DNA from: Heliocidaris erythrogramma
Lineage: Eukaryota; Echinodermata; Echinoidea; Camarodonta; Echinometridae
Direction of reading: 5' to 3'
Assembly (NCBI GenBank): GCA_025617745.1
Contig: CM046855.1
Coordinates: 39,813,663 to 39,877,662, forward strand
DNA length: 64,000 bases
Shown here: positions 34,346 through 47,200 of the stretch, piece by piece
How the letters are laid out: each line of letters opens with the position of its first letter
How positions within the stretch are numbered: position 1 is the stretch's first letter
Made by a program: the position numbers and the translations under genes
The notes under the pieces: model-generated
Database searches by the model: none
The model's input: only the letters and a program-made list of their open reading frames with translations
What the model was told of the DNA's origin: nothing

Positions 34346-37300
34346 ATGCCCAATAGTGCTTGGCCAGCTCAACCTATGAAGGTCTTGGGACCCCAGATCA
34401 GACATTGGGGACCATTTTTAGTACCTTGCATGGTGATTACAGGATATGCCATGGCTAAGGCTTCATTAGCAGGATGTAAGTAATTTGTGTGCTGTAGCTT
34501 TTCTTGTTCTCCATATCTCCATATCTAGATCTAGATATGTTTTTGTTTCCCTCGGTTTTATTTTCATTACCCTCTGATGCATCTAGATACATGGTGCGTG
34601 AAAAAAATTGTGAATTATCTTAAACTGAGCATTCTCATCGATAGGAGATGTGAATATTGCTCCATTTTTGCTGGGAGGTAGACCGTCCCAGGACCGATCT
34701 AGGGGTCCCCCAACTCCCAGCATAAATGGGTAAGAAGAATTTAGGGCGGTCCAAGGGGTGCCTCAACTCCAGTATAAACGATCGCAGTGACTTAGACTGG
34801 TCTAGATTCGGTGATCCACACGTAAACCATAATCCTTATACCACTTTCGGGTTACACATACTAATAGCACGAGCTAGCTCTGTACTTTGCTTGCATTCGG
34901 TGAAGCGTTACGTGCAGCTAGTCGATCTCGAGTTGAGTCATGTCAAAACTTTCAAACTAGATCTTCAATTGTAACAAAAAATGGCTAATATAATGCAGCT
35001 AGCTAACTGGATCGTATGTCTCGTGCTGGATGAACGTGTGGGGGGGGGGGGGGGGGGGTGATACGTTACCGTGGCAAATTGGGTCGGTCTCGCACGCACC
35101 TGGTTGGTCATAAATGGCAGTATAAATGGATTTGGGGAGGTCCAGGAGCACCCTAAATTTAGGCTGCAGTATAAATGGGGTATTTATTTCAAATCCATTG
35201 CATTCTGTCTAAATAAAGACACATTTTTGTCTCGCCTGAGTAAGCAAAAAGCGAGACATAGGCGCCGCTTTTCCGACGGCAGGTTAAGTTTTTGACTTTT
35301 TACTTTATTTCAAAAGTATTACATTCTTGGGTGGGGTTGTCTTTATGTCACCCTTTTTCAAATGAATACCCAAATCTTACATTTTCATCACATTTTCATC
35401 ACATTAAAGGTCACCGACTGACAGTTTAATTTGGTTAAGTATTTGGTAAAATTTAGTTTTGTCTCTACATGTACTTGTAGTATGTACATGTACATGTATT
35501 GTACACGTGCATATGACTTCTTCTCAAAACTTTGCTGGCTGTGGATTTCTACCAAAATTGGCAGGGATCATCCTTAGGCAAGGAGGATCTAAATTAATAC
35601 AGATGGGGTCCCTACCAATATGGGGGGGGGGGTATTAAAATCTTGGGGGCACCACCCCAAAGAGCTTCTTCTTCTTTAAGCCCTGTTGCAAGATTGTAAG
35701 CAGTGTTGGTACATGTAGGTATCATCCTTGAAGGAGACCTCAATTTCTTAAACAGGGTACCTTGCCCACAAGAGGGCTCAGGGGCAGCACCCCTAAAGTG
35801 CCCCTATTATGAAAATGAGATCTTTTTCAAAATGCATAGCTGGGTTCTAACCAAACTAGGTAAGAATCATCCTTACAAAAGAGGATTTAAATGAATGCAA
35901 ATAGGGTACCTTCTCTTTAAGGTATACTCATCCGCAGATTGTTGACATTTTTATGCCACAAGAGGGCATAGTGATCGTTACCTCATCATGCCGTTGCCCC
36001 GCGGGGCGCAAACTTCGGACAGACTGCTGGTTGCCGTGCAACAGCGTGCAACATGCACACTTCGCGTTTAGCTCGAGCTCTCGTGCGAGATTCGGTCTGC
36101 TTCTTGCAGTCCGAAATGTAATCCCAGCAGTCCAACAGACGCGTATGAGTGAATGGGGCTTATGCAATCCCGACTTTCCCCACGGCTGCCTGGTGGCGTA
36201 TCCCTTTAAGGAGGGGGTGGAGCTGGGGGGGGCCAAAAGCCTCCCATCAAGAGCCTTAGATACCAAAGTAACATTTTTCCTTCTTCTAAACCTAATGCTA
36301 CATGTAGATTGTAACCAAACTAGGTAGGAATCGTTCTTAGGTGAAGGAGACTTCAGTTGTTCATGTATAGTATCTTCAAGGGGTCTGATGGAGGGGCACC
36401 ACCCCAAAAGTGTACCAATGTCAATTATTTTATGTACACATATTCTGCTTCTGTAAAACATACAGCTTGATTTCAAATGAACTTCACCATCCAATAAATC
36501 TTAGTTGAAGGGGATTCAAGTTATACAAATGGGGTACCTGGCACCCCTTAAATGTATTACTCAGTAAGATCTTTTTCTTTAATTAATGAGGACCTATAAC
36601 AATATGCTATCTGCAATATATTTTGAGTACTGCCCCGAGGGTAAATGCGCTTCGGAGAAAACCGCAAATTAATGATATTTTTGTGTATGACAAATATGAG
36701 AGTTGTCCAGAAGACTGTCACAATCGACTCACCAAATTGCCAACATGAGATTCGCATAGATGTAGTGATCTCATTTTTCAAACATCCATAACTTTCTTAT
36801 TCCTTTCCAGATTTCTTTCAAACTTTCACCATCCTGTTTTTCCTATTTTTCTGCTTTTATACAAATCAAGTTATTACCAAGGTTGGATTGCCCTTTAAAC
36901 ATAATATGGTTTTCATTTGAACGAGGCTCAAAAAGGCAGCAATGATATGTCACATAATAGTCTTGATAATAAATTGTATGTGGATAGTTTTCTGTGTTCT
37001 TAATTGCTAATATTGTCTATTTTTATTTTGTTTGGTGTCTTTCTACAGTAAGAGCAAAGAAAGCAGAAGCAGCTGCTGGAGGAGGTTCAGGTAACTTTGC
37101 TTACTTCATTCCACTTCCTTGCATTTTACATTCAAGAAAATTTGACAACTTTTCATGATTTTTTTTTTTTTTTTACGGGGGGGGGGGGGGGGGGGGCAAC
37201 AAGTGCTTCTAAAGGGATTGAAAATTTATATTGTCATTATTTTATTATGTAAACAACAGTGTTTTTTAAATGACAATTCACGTAATTGAGTGGGATATGT

Positions 37301-37535
37301 AATATGAATGGAAGAAATGAAAAGTCTGCAAGATGTAGGGAGAAATGACAGGCATTGTTTAGAATAAACATGTGAAGTAGACAACACAAAAGCAAAAAAA
37401 AACACAACAACCTAAAAAAAGTGTTAGCCTCATAATACCAGAATCCCTCCTTTAAAGCAAATAAAAACAACTTAATTCTATCTCATCTCTGCATTCTATC
37501 TTGGGTTTTTTTTTCTCTCTACAGGTCATCACTAG
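34346..37535 (+). CDS. ATP5MJ: ATP synthase subunit ATP5MJ (6.8 kDa proteolipid) homologue
   Basis: Small membrane subunit of mitochondrial F1Fo ATP synthase, located in the inner membrane near the dimer interface. Coding exons 34346-34475, 37049-37090 and 37525-37535 give 60 residues and a TAG stop, with GT/AG borders and phases 1 and 1. An acceptor just upstream (cacag, 34331-34334) shows that a noncoding 5' exon precedes, not located. The protein starts MPNSAWPAQPMKVLGPQIRH, has one hydrophobic helix at about residues 22-43 (FLVPCMVITGYAMAKASLAG), then a basic KK stretch and a GGGSGHH end. Human ATP5MJ is 58 residues with the same plan and also ends GHH after an Ala/Pro tail. Overall identity is low, as is usual for this tiny subunit, so the call rests on length, topology, a Trp/Pro-Met N-terminus and the C-terminus. 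A polyadenylation-type ATTAAA lies at 37894-37899. Confidence 0.8.
35224..36550 (+). repeat. Degenerate tandem-like repeat region in ATP5MJ intron 2
   Basis: Recurring phrases (ACCAAACTAGGTA(A/G)GAATC, GGGGCACCACCCCAAA, AAGGAGAC(C/T)TCA, CAAATGGGGTACC) indicate decayed repeat units. The start near 35231 has a CTCGCCTGAGTAAGCAAAAA / GCGAGACATAGGCG hairpin block common in marine invertebrate repeats. Boundaries uncertain. Confidence 0.4.
36560..36898. mobile_element. Family A MITE, right half only
   Basis: Matches 1150-1474 (AGGACCTATAACAATATGC, GAGTACTGCCC, CACAATCGACTCACCAAATT, GGTTGGATTGCCCT followed by TTAA). The left half is missing. Confidence 0.65.
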
Positions 37536-38123
37536 TCTTAATCTTAGTCAACAATTGGTCAGGGAAACAACTCTTCTCCTCTCTCTAAAACTACCAGAAA
37601 ATGATTGCAGACTTCATTAGTTACACACCATTTGGAAGGTCCTTTTTGCACCAGGAATGAAAGAGGGCATCACATCGCCTCTGCTGCAAGAAATTAATAT
37701 CAGCTACAACTGTGTGGACTTCTGTGTAAACTTCCACTACCATGAACAATATTCTCCCTTTAACATGAAACTGCATCCCTGACCCATTGGCTGTCATGAA
37801 ATGTAGCTGTCTTTTGTAATTAGAAGATATATTGTAATACATGTAATCACATTTCTCCATTATTGCTGTGGATATTATATGTGCAAATGTTGCATTAAAT
37901 ATATAAATCACAGATTTAATGTCATGCCTTTCTTTTTTGTGGACCTTGATATCTAGCTTTACAAAGGGATTGGGTGTAAGATACTGGTAGATTACTTTTG
38001 TTTGAAAGAAAGATAAAGATGATGAAGATAGTTGAGGGGGGAAAAGACAAGATAGAAATCAACATTGAACTATAAATTGATTTAGAAGAAGAAGAAATTT
38101 AGTAAATGAAGAAATGTAGTTAA

Positions 38124-38699
38124 CCCTAAAAGGGCTGGGGGGGGGGGGGGGGGTGGAATGTACCACCCCCCTAGACGTTTCTTGTGATATGTCCGCAACG
38201 CGCAGAACAGTTGTCGCGGCGTTTCATGACTTTTTTCTTTCGAATCTCATGCATCTTTTGAGGCCAAATTCGCGATGTCCGGGCATGCGGTTCCGAAGTT
38301 ACTCAACATTTCGTACTTGCACGTCAGACCAATAATTGCTCAAAATAGTGATTTCATTTAGAAATCTATGAATATTTTTACATTTGCTGACTTAAAATTA
38401 ATTTATTTTATGCTGTTTATGTTTGCGAAAGTGTCCCTGACAAATTTCATCCAAAAAACAATAAAAAAACAAAGGTAAAAAAAACCAAAGAAATATGTAA
38501 GAAATCAATTTTGATACCAAATTTTTTTCAAGTACATTTGCTAAGAATACTGGAAAGAGTGTCTAGACCAAAAATTATCATTTTTTGAGCTTATTTAATG
38601 ATTTACAGCAAAATTTGCATAATGTGAAATTTTTTCGGAGCATTTAACTATACAGTTTTGTAGATTACGTTATAGCTAAAATATCCCGCCCTTTTTGGG
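38124..38699. mobile_element. piggyBac-like element (family C)
   Basis: TTAA at 38120-38123 and 38700-38703. The ends are CCCTAAAAGGGCTGGGGG and the complement of CCCAAAAAGGGCGGGATA. A G-run lies next to the left end only. 576 bp with no transposase. Related to 14265-15067 and 42357-43123. Confidence 0.75.
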
Positions 38700-38852
38700 T
38701 TAAAGATGGAGGTTGAAAGATGAGATTTGAACGGTTGGAAAGGGAGAGAGAGAGAGAAGTACAGAACAATGGATCAGATACTGATGGGAGAGAGGGAAGA
38801 CAGAGTGATGAGACATATATAGGATAAGAGAGAGAGGCAATGCTAAACTTAT

Positions 38853-39025
38853 GGGGTGTTGCAAGAAAGTTGCAATCAATTGCAAATTGTAAAGCAAATT
38901 AGAACAACCATTTTGAATGGTTCAGGGTCTGCCCATTCAAGAAGATGCGCTTGCAACAATGATTTTGATTGGTCAGTACCATCAGTTGCAACTTGCAATC
39001 AATCGCAACTTTCTTGCAACATGCC
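38853..39025. mobile_element. MITE with GTTGCAAGAAAGTTGC ends, copy 1
   Basis: GGGGTGTTGCAAGAAAGTTG at the left and CAACTTTCTTGCAACATGCC at the right. An inverted copy lies at 56648-56856 with the same interior (AAGAAGATGCGCTTGCAAC). Confidence 0.7.
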
Positions 39026-40802
39026 ATTAGTCAAAAGTCAAAAGTTCAGTACAGTGAATTAGAAATCAAATGGGATGACAGAGTAATGAGACAGGAATGG
39101 CTTGAGAGTGAGAAGGGGCACATGGAGACCAGGTAGAAAGTTCAAGATAAGTTGGGATTTACGAGGTATTGAATGAGAGATCACTGTACATGTATATCAG
39201 TTGTACACATGCAGTTGGAAGCTGTTCAAGCAAATCCAACATCATACATTTAAAAAAAAAATTCACATTTTAAATCGATGTTTGAAGTGTTTGTCACTCA
39301 AACACCCACATGTGGTATGAGAATACATGTATAACTGAAAGCATAAACTAAATGAAGGTTCTATACACAAGTGGTTTGAAACTTCTCACCCTCATTACGA
39401 CCTAATCTGACATTCCATGTCAATGCTGTTGCCCCTAAAAGAAATTGTTGGCATTACCACTGTGCCCAAATTGAATTTTTATTATCACCCGAAGTGTAGA
39501 ACCTCTGGTCTAGAGTATTATAATGAATTCTCGATTTTCAAACCTGGGCATAGTTGTTATCTTCCAGATCTGACCCTAATTAGACTTAAAAATGACTCTT
39601 TTAATTAACTGCAAAATTAAATGTTTGTCTTTGATTTCCTTCTTATATTGAACCTACAGAGCAAATGACACAGAAACCAGATTCAATTATTTGTACTGTA
39701 AACACAATATGAGAAATAAACATGAAAATGATGAAATCTTATTTTCATTTATTTATTTATTTATTCCTCCAAATATAACATTTCCCTGTGCACATTATGC
39801 AAGAAATCTGATCGTCTTCCAGTCAAATTATCATGCGATCACTCATTTCTCTCAATTACTCTCAAATATCTTTATAAAAGGAATTCTGCAAAACGTTACC
39901 ATACATCTTATTAATCTTATTAATATTCTGCATTAAATGGTAAATATAATACTTTGGGGGACTCAATGGCCCGAATTCATAAAGGAAGTTTAATCTAATG
40001 CATGGCCTAAATCATGGTTTGAACCTCCACCGTGGACTATTTACGTAAATAAGTGTATACATTATATAAGCATACATACTGCCCACCCATTGGACATGAA
40101 GACACAGTCGGGATCATCATCATTCATCTACACGTGGAGTGTTCTTGTTTTTCAGTGAAAAGGTTGTTTTGAGTTATTGTTTTTTTTTATAGCATGTAAT
40201 TTAATATCTGAACACGGCTTTACGATGACACATTTAGACATGCTGCATACCTATATGGAATAACCAATTACCATCAGACTTAATTACATTAAATGTTAAC
40301 AAAGCTGGAATATACTAAAATTTAAATATGTTAGTGGTCAGATACAAATTCGGAGAGGCAAAGCCATTTTTATAAAGTTCACATTGCAAAATCTTAAAAT
40401 TTTCTTAATAACAACAAAATGTGTCCTTTCTTATTTTCACATCTGCGATATCTATAGTCTTTTGTATTTCTTTCAACCTTATAATACAATTACTGAGACG
40501 GTGGAAATATAATGCCTCATTCATATATGAAGGAATAAAGAGCTTAAACAACAAATAAAAGCGTTGCAGGAAAGTTGAATGAGAGAACATGGATCAGTTA
40601 GTACGCATAGGGGCATTTTTTGTGAACAACTATACCAAAAATATTTCCTTTCGCCACTCATTAACATGCAGTGTCTTCCCTTTGTTTTCAAACTTCATGT
40701 CTGAACTAGGATTGATTGATTAATTCAAGATCTGAAAATTCAGAGTTTCATTTTGGCTCTCAAGAACATTTCTAAACTCAAGTGCCAGTTTCAGATTTAG
40801 GC

Positions 40803-41200
40803 CTAGAACTGGCTTGATTCAGGCATGGTCAGGCTTCTGTCTTTTTCATTTTCCATCCTTGATTTCTCCATCCTCACCGACCTCTGTAGCTCTGTGACCT
40901 CTGTGGTCACTGTCAAACACTGCAGTGCTCTGTCTGCATTCTTTATATAGGTCACCTCTCTTCTTAGGGCATCGTCACTGAAGACCACTGTTTAAACACT
41001 TCTCAATTTGGTCCAGGTGAGGTTGGGTCTCCCATCTTTGCAGTGGTCTCAATCTTAGCTTTCTACATCCTTAGTGACCTCCGAAGCTCTTTAACCCTGA
41101 GGTCAATTTAATGCACTGTTGCATCTTGTCCACATTATATATATATACCAAGGCCATTTTTTCCCAGAGGACTTCAAAACCAAAGACTATACCAAGTCCA
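40803..41200 (-). pseudogene. Two decayed tandem copies of the MBIP terminal exon
   Basis: Downstream of the MBIP stop, two further about 200-bp units repeat the terminal exon. Copy 2 (about 41195-41010) keeps TTGACCTCAGGGTTAAAGAG and GGTCACTAAGGATGTAGAAA with in-frame stops. Copy 3 (about 40993-40803) is more diverged, with an ELQRSVRMEKSRME-coding block where MBIP has ELQRSLRMKKARIE. Copy 3 keeps a 61-codon frame, but its upstream AG would join MBIP in the wrong phase and meet a stop after seven codons. Probably 3' UTR or intergenic. Confidence 0.75.
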
Positions 41201-41232
41201 GCACTTTATCACACTGCTTGATTTTGCCAAGT

Positions 41233-44200
41233 TCATGTCTCTGTCTTTGCCATGGTCTCAATCCTGGCTTTCTTCATCCTTAGTGACCTCTGAAGCTCTT
41301 TAATCCTGAGGTCAATATCATGCACTGCAGTATCTTGTCCATATTCTTTACCAAGGCCCTCCCCTCTCTGTGACTTGGCCATTGAAGACTGTAAAATGAT
41401 AAGTAGTCAAGGGTATATTAATTTCAATAATTTGGGTTAAGAATGTACAGGTAAAGTTCAACCACAGCAATATAAATACTTATGACCTATACCAGAGCTA
41501 TTTATATATGGATTAAACCCTGTAACTATTGGTGGAGTTGCTTCTAGATGGATATTACTAAATCATAACTGTATCTGGGTCCCGTTTCATAAAACTTGTT
41601 ATCAATAACAAGTTACAATGATTGATATGAGCTACTGAAATCATTGCATTTGATTGGCTGTGAGCAAATTCGTCATAGAAATGTGGCAGTTGTTATTGAT
41701 ACAAGTTTTATGAAACAGGGTCCAGACCTTCAGCTATCCCTATGGTGTGACTTGGCATTAAGATATTGCCTGATGTCCTGAACAAATATATTATTAACCC
41801 ATAGACTACGGGAACTGGGTGGCTCCTGTATTAAGCCTATGAGAGTTACAGAAGTTAGTAGTCAATGGGTTAAACAATAAAAGAAATAAATTCTATCTCT
41901 TAATACGCAGAGGTTTTGCAAACACAGAATAAAACCACTGATAGATTAACAATATCTGTCCTCATACATGTACCATTTGTCATTCCTCAACATGTATACA
42001 AACAATAAATGGCCAAAACAAACAGATAAAGTGTTTATATCATTATCATTTTACAATGAAACTTGTAATAAACTTGGGTTCCATGCATGCAAGTGTATGG
42101 GTGCATCAACAAGTCTACTCAAAACTCACAAGCCACTTTCACCTTTATTTACAGTGCATTTAAACGGCCATTTCTTTTCACAGAAACAGTATTTGAAGCT
42201 GATATTTTTTAAATAGCATACCTTCACGGAAAACAAATTATTTCTACCCCCCCCCCCATGCCAATTTAACATGCACAACAAGATGCTCATGGAAGTCGCT
42301 AAGTAAATTCAAATTGCATTCATATTAAATGTGGCCCCTAGTTTTTTTAAATTTAACCTATTCCAACTGGGCTATTTGACCCCCTGTTTTTACTGGGGGG
42401 GGGGGTCAATCTGACCCCCCCTTCAGATCTCGGCCGCTGATCGCGCGATTGCCGCGAAATTTTGCCTGAACATAGAGCCGGATGTAAGCTACAAGATTAT
42501 AAAGTTAAATTTAAGGAAATTATTGATTTTCTAGTTTTAATTAATTAATTATGCAGATTTATGCATGAATTTATGTTTTTGCCTGTAACTCAATAAAAAA
42601 GGCTGAAAGAACGCTAATTTTTTGTGTCAGTATTCCTCAAGACACATTGAACAATTTCCTTGCAAAAAAAATCGACAATCAAAATTAATTTCTTATGTTT
42701 TCTATTGTTTTGCTAATTTCTTATGTATTTTATTGTTTTTTCGATCTTTTGTTTTCTATTGTTTTTTTGCCGAAATTTGTTGGGGACAGTTTTTCAAGCT
42801 TATTTACATTAGAATAAATTAATTTCAATGATTTAAATTTGAAATAATCTAATTAATATCAATTTAACCCCAAAACAGAATTTGCATTGGATTTGCACAC
42901 AAAATCACAAATTTGAGCTGTTTTGGGGCCGACGTGCATGTACAAAACATTATGTAACTTCGGAACGGTCTACCCGGACATCGCAAATTTGGTCTCAAAA
43001 TATGCGGGAGACTTCAAAGAAAAAAGTCATGAAATGGCGCGGCAAAATCTTTGCGCGTTGCAGAATTATCGCGCAAAATGTCGAGGGGGGGGTCAAATTG
43101 ACCCCCCCCCAGTAGGAATAGGGTTAAACCATAGAAACTAAAGTATCAAAATGTGGGGCCCAACTTTTACAAATGGATAGATGGAACTCGTGCAAATAAC
43201 TTACCGATATGCTTGAATATTCAGGAGAGATGCTTTCTAAATGTAATAATCTTCTCTCAAGATGCTTCAGTCTTTGGAACACATCCTCAGAAGAATTATG
43301 ACCTGTAAACATGGAAAAAAAAACCCAACAAAAATCTATGACTAAAGATGACAGGTGCAAACACCTAAACAGTTTTATGCCTTTGGATTACAGGCGATCC
43401 AAAAGTGAGAGACAGTGTGAAGGGGTACTGAACTGATCTGCAGAATGCCATATGGATTAGAAGAACAATTAAGTGGAACAGAATACATACAACATCAAAA
43501 TAGTTCATTGAGTGATTGATATCACAAGTATGTGTTATAAGCCTCTAATGTCTAATTCAAATTTCATGAAGAGATAGAGTGCGTACAAAAATCGATAATG
43601 GATTCTAGTCAGTCTATTTCTTTCAACCCTTCAGATTAGTTCATTAAGAGCCTTACACCTTTTAAATCTTACTGTGCCAAGGGGTTTAGCTCTCTTCAAG
43701 ATTTTACCAAAATGTGATCAATGCTTACTTTTCATATGTCTGCACTTCATTAACCATCTATTATTTCACAAAATATTGTGTACAAATTTTGTTTCTCATT
43801 TGTTTACTATTGTTTAATTTTGAAATAAGGTAATATCTTTTTAAAAATCTGCAATTTTCTCTGAAAATTTCTATGGTAGCATATAATTATATTCTTATAT
43901 TTAGAATGCTTGGTTTATGCTCAACATTTTGATGTACATTGACCACCATATACCTTTCCTGTGGTCGAGCAATTGGTGAATGAAAATGACAAATCTATCT
44001 GTCACACATACGTGACATCGGCACTGAAAGAGTTAAAATATTTGTTTGTGGTATTACAAAACATTTGCATATGTCGACAGAAAATGAAGCATTGTTTAAG
44101 AAGTGTTATCTAATACCAATGAAAAGAGGGAGAAATGAACCAAAATATTATACTTTTGCATAAAATAGACAGTCATAAAAGTATATGCCTATAGCTATCA

Positions 44201-47200
44201 TTTTGTAAAAATGAATCCAAGTGTTGAAGTTGTCTTTCCTTATGTACATTTGGTTTGATTCAACAAAATTTTGATCTCATAATAACAGATCAGGGCCCTG
44301 TTTCAGAAAACTTGATATCTATGACAAGTTACAATGACAGTTATAAGCTACTGAAATACTCGCATCTGATTGGCTGAGAGCAAAATTGTCATATATATGT
44401 GTCAGTTGTTACAGATAAGTTTTATGAAACAGGGCCCAGTTGTAAGACACATGCTCTTGTGACTATTGCTCAGGGGTCAATATTCTACCTTACCGAATTA
44501 TCAACTTCAACACTGGACCTCACACTATTGCCGCAATCCAATACCTAACCTAAAACCCAACTGCAACACTAACCCTAACCCTACATCTTTGACAAAATAA
44601 AGCTCAGAGCAATTGTCAAGGAAACATGTCAAAGCACCAATAAAAGTGGACACAAAAACAACAAGCTTATCTTGCAATACGTAAACATGTACCTGGTTTA
44701 ACCTTGAGGAAAGATTCCATGTTACGTAGCCTTTCCTCCACCCCTGTCACAGGGCCAGAGGGACCCTCAGAGCCAGATGACTCTCTTGAACTCCGTTCTC
44801 TTTTAACTGCAGGTCTTACATGAGGCGTTGTGATCAGAGCTGGTCTTGTTTGAGGTCCATACTTGTTTACTACCTTAGATACTGTTCAGAAAAACAAAAG
44901 AAGTAATTTAGCCATTTGTATTTTGATTACTGATATACTACTACTACTTCAATCGTACTTCTACTACTATTACCACTACTACTACTAACTACAGTACTGT
45001 GGAGGCACGTGTCAATCATAGCAAAAACTGACTGTAATCATCTATCAATTCATCTTTTGAAAAATTTTCACTCAACGTCTTGTTTCTCTTAGGTTATCTC
45101 AATTTTGTAATATTCGATTCATTTTGCATCATAATTAACTCCAAGTTTGTCTTTTTAATTCACTCTATCTGCTGACTGGTACCTTTAACATGACTCTTTC
45201 CTCCAGTCTTGGATGTGAATACAGCATTTGTTCTTGCACAAGACGTCTCTACTTGATGGGGCACTGTGGTACAGAATTCCCTGCAATTGGTATCATCTTT
45301 TTCTGTTTGCTTACGCTCAATGAATGCCTGGATCCTCCTGTAAATCTACAAGAAAAATGGGAGACGTAAATAACAGTGCAACCATTTTAAATCTTTTTAA
45401 TCTTTACAGAGATGATTTGTCATCTCTATCAGGGCCCCGTTTCATAAAACTTGTTATCAATGACAACTACCCCATTTCTGACAAATTTGCTCTTAGCCAA
45501 TCAGATTCAAGGAGTTCAGTAGCTTATAAAAATTAATGTAACTTGGTTACTGATAACAAGTTTTATGAAAAGGGCCCAGGGGTGTATTCTGAAATTCATT
45601 TTATCTCAGATAAAATCTGAGATTTTAAGTCAGTGATATCAAATCTTTTTAAATTGGTATTCTGAGAACCATTCTAACCATTTATGATGCGATAACCAAT
45701 AAGAAATGTCCTTAGAATTCACTTTCATCATGCTCAGCCAATAGAATTGCTCTCTGCAGTCTCTGGGGTAAGAGAGTGCAGATGCACTAATTTTACAACT
45801 TTCACTATGCATGTCTCAAAGCGCAAACGCTCTTTTGCTAGGATTTCCTTGAAAATGACTGGGGTACTTTCTGAGGTTTTAGAACACCATCACAAGCATT
45901 ATTGCAAGGGTGATATCAGTTGACAGAAATCCTGAAATAGAATTCAATAATCATATGAGAATGTTGCTTGAGAAATATAGTCAGTAATTACTATCTTTTT
46001 GTTTATTCTGATCGCGCGACTAGCACATACTCGTCCAACTATTGCACTGTGCGTCCTAGAGATAAAACAGCCCCTACCCTTTTTTAATTTTTGTTTTATC
46101 TTTCCCACAAATCAAATTATGATTGGCGTAAGCGTTTAAAGTTGCACGTACCATGCATACAACGTGTATAGGCATGCAAGAGGTATGATACTGAGAAAAA
46201 ATGAAAGAAATGAGAGATGAAATCTGAGATAAAAAGGTGGTCTTTGAATACCAATTTTTTTTTTTTATAAAAAGATAAAATAAAACATTTTAGATATAAA
46301 ATGGTGCTCAGAACACCACCCCAAGTCTTTTTATTGTGGACACATCATATGAAACAATCTATGGCATTTCGTTTTAGTTCTTGCATTAAAGAAATGCACT
46401 GCACTTTTTAGTCAAATTGAGCAAAGCTTTTTTATCATGAATTGTAACTAACATTTACAATCATGCCTTATTTGCACACTGATTAATGTCCACACTTGGG
46501 TAGATAGCAGGAATACAAGCAATTAAAAAAAAAAAAATCCCTTATGATGCTGCCTTTTTAAAATTTATAAAATAAAATCTATCAATCTTGTATCACAGAT
46601 GAATAAATCCAAATTTGTCAAACATACCTCCTTACTATCTGCTGTTATTTGAATGACCTCAGGGTCAAGGTTCACAGGGTCATTCTTTGGAGTCTCTCCT
46701 CGTTCCTTGCAGCTTGGGCAAGGGATATCATCTGAATTTCCATCAGAATTTGATGAATCACATAGGCTGTGAAGATTCTAGATAATAAGGAGGATGGAGA
46801 AGAATATTGGCTTACAGCCTCCATGATCTTGAAAAGACATCAGAAATCAAAAGGTGTTACTATGCATTTATTTCTACTGGTGTATTTGTGTTGTTAAGAC
46901 CACAGTACAGATAAAAATTATCAACATTTGGACAATTATGTATACATACATACTAGGGCCGAGCCATATCGTCCTTTTTTTTAAAGGGGATTGACAGCTT
47001 TGCTCCGGTCGAACAACGGTGCACCGATATATTAATGGACCAAGAATACGTCACATATGGTTTAGCACATCCATTTGATTTGCTATTTTTAATTGCGATA
47101 TGTTGGTTATATACTGGTAGTCTTGCATTTCATTTTAGCATAAAATTGGCCATGTAAAAGTTGGTTAGACACTTCAAAAATTGGCTTAAATTTCACTTTA

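Larger units (their letters stand above)
37916..40800. other. Intergenic region between ATP5MJ and MBIP (convergent genes)
   Basis: Contains the piggyBac-like element at 38124-38699 and the MITE at 38853-39025. The remaining AT-rich sequence shows no exon, RNA gene or recognisable repeat to me. Confidence 0.5.

Noticed and set aside
40803-40988. Additional coding exon of MBIP
   Set aside because: It resembles the terminal exon, but the main transcript already has a stop at 41233, and splicing here would be out of phase and stop after seven codons.
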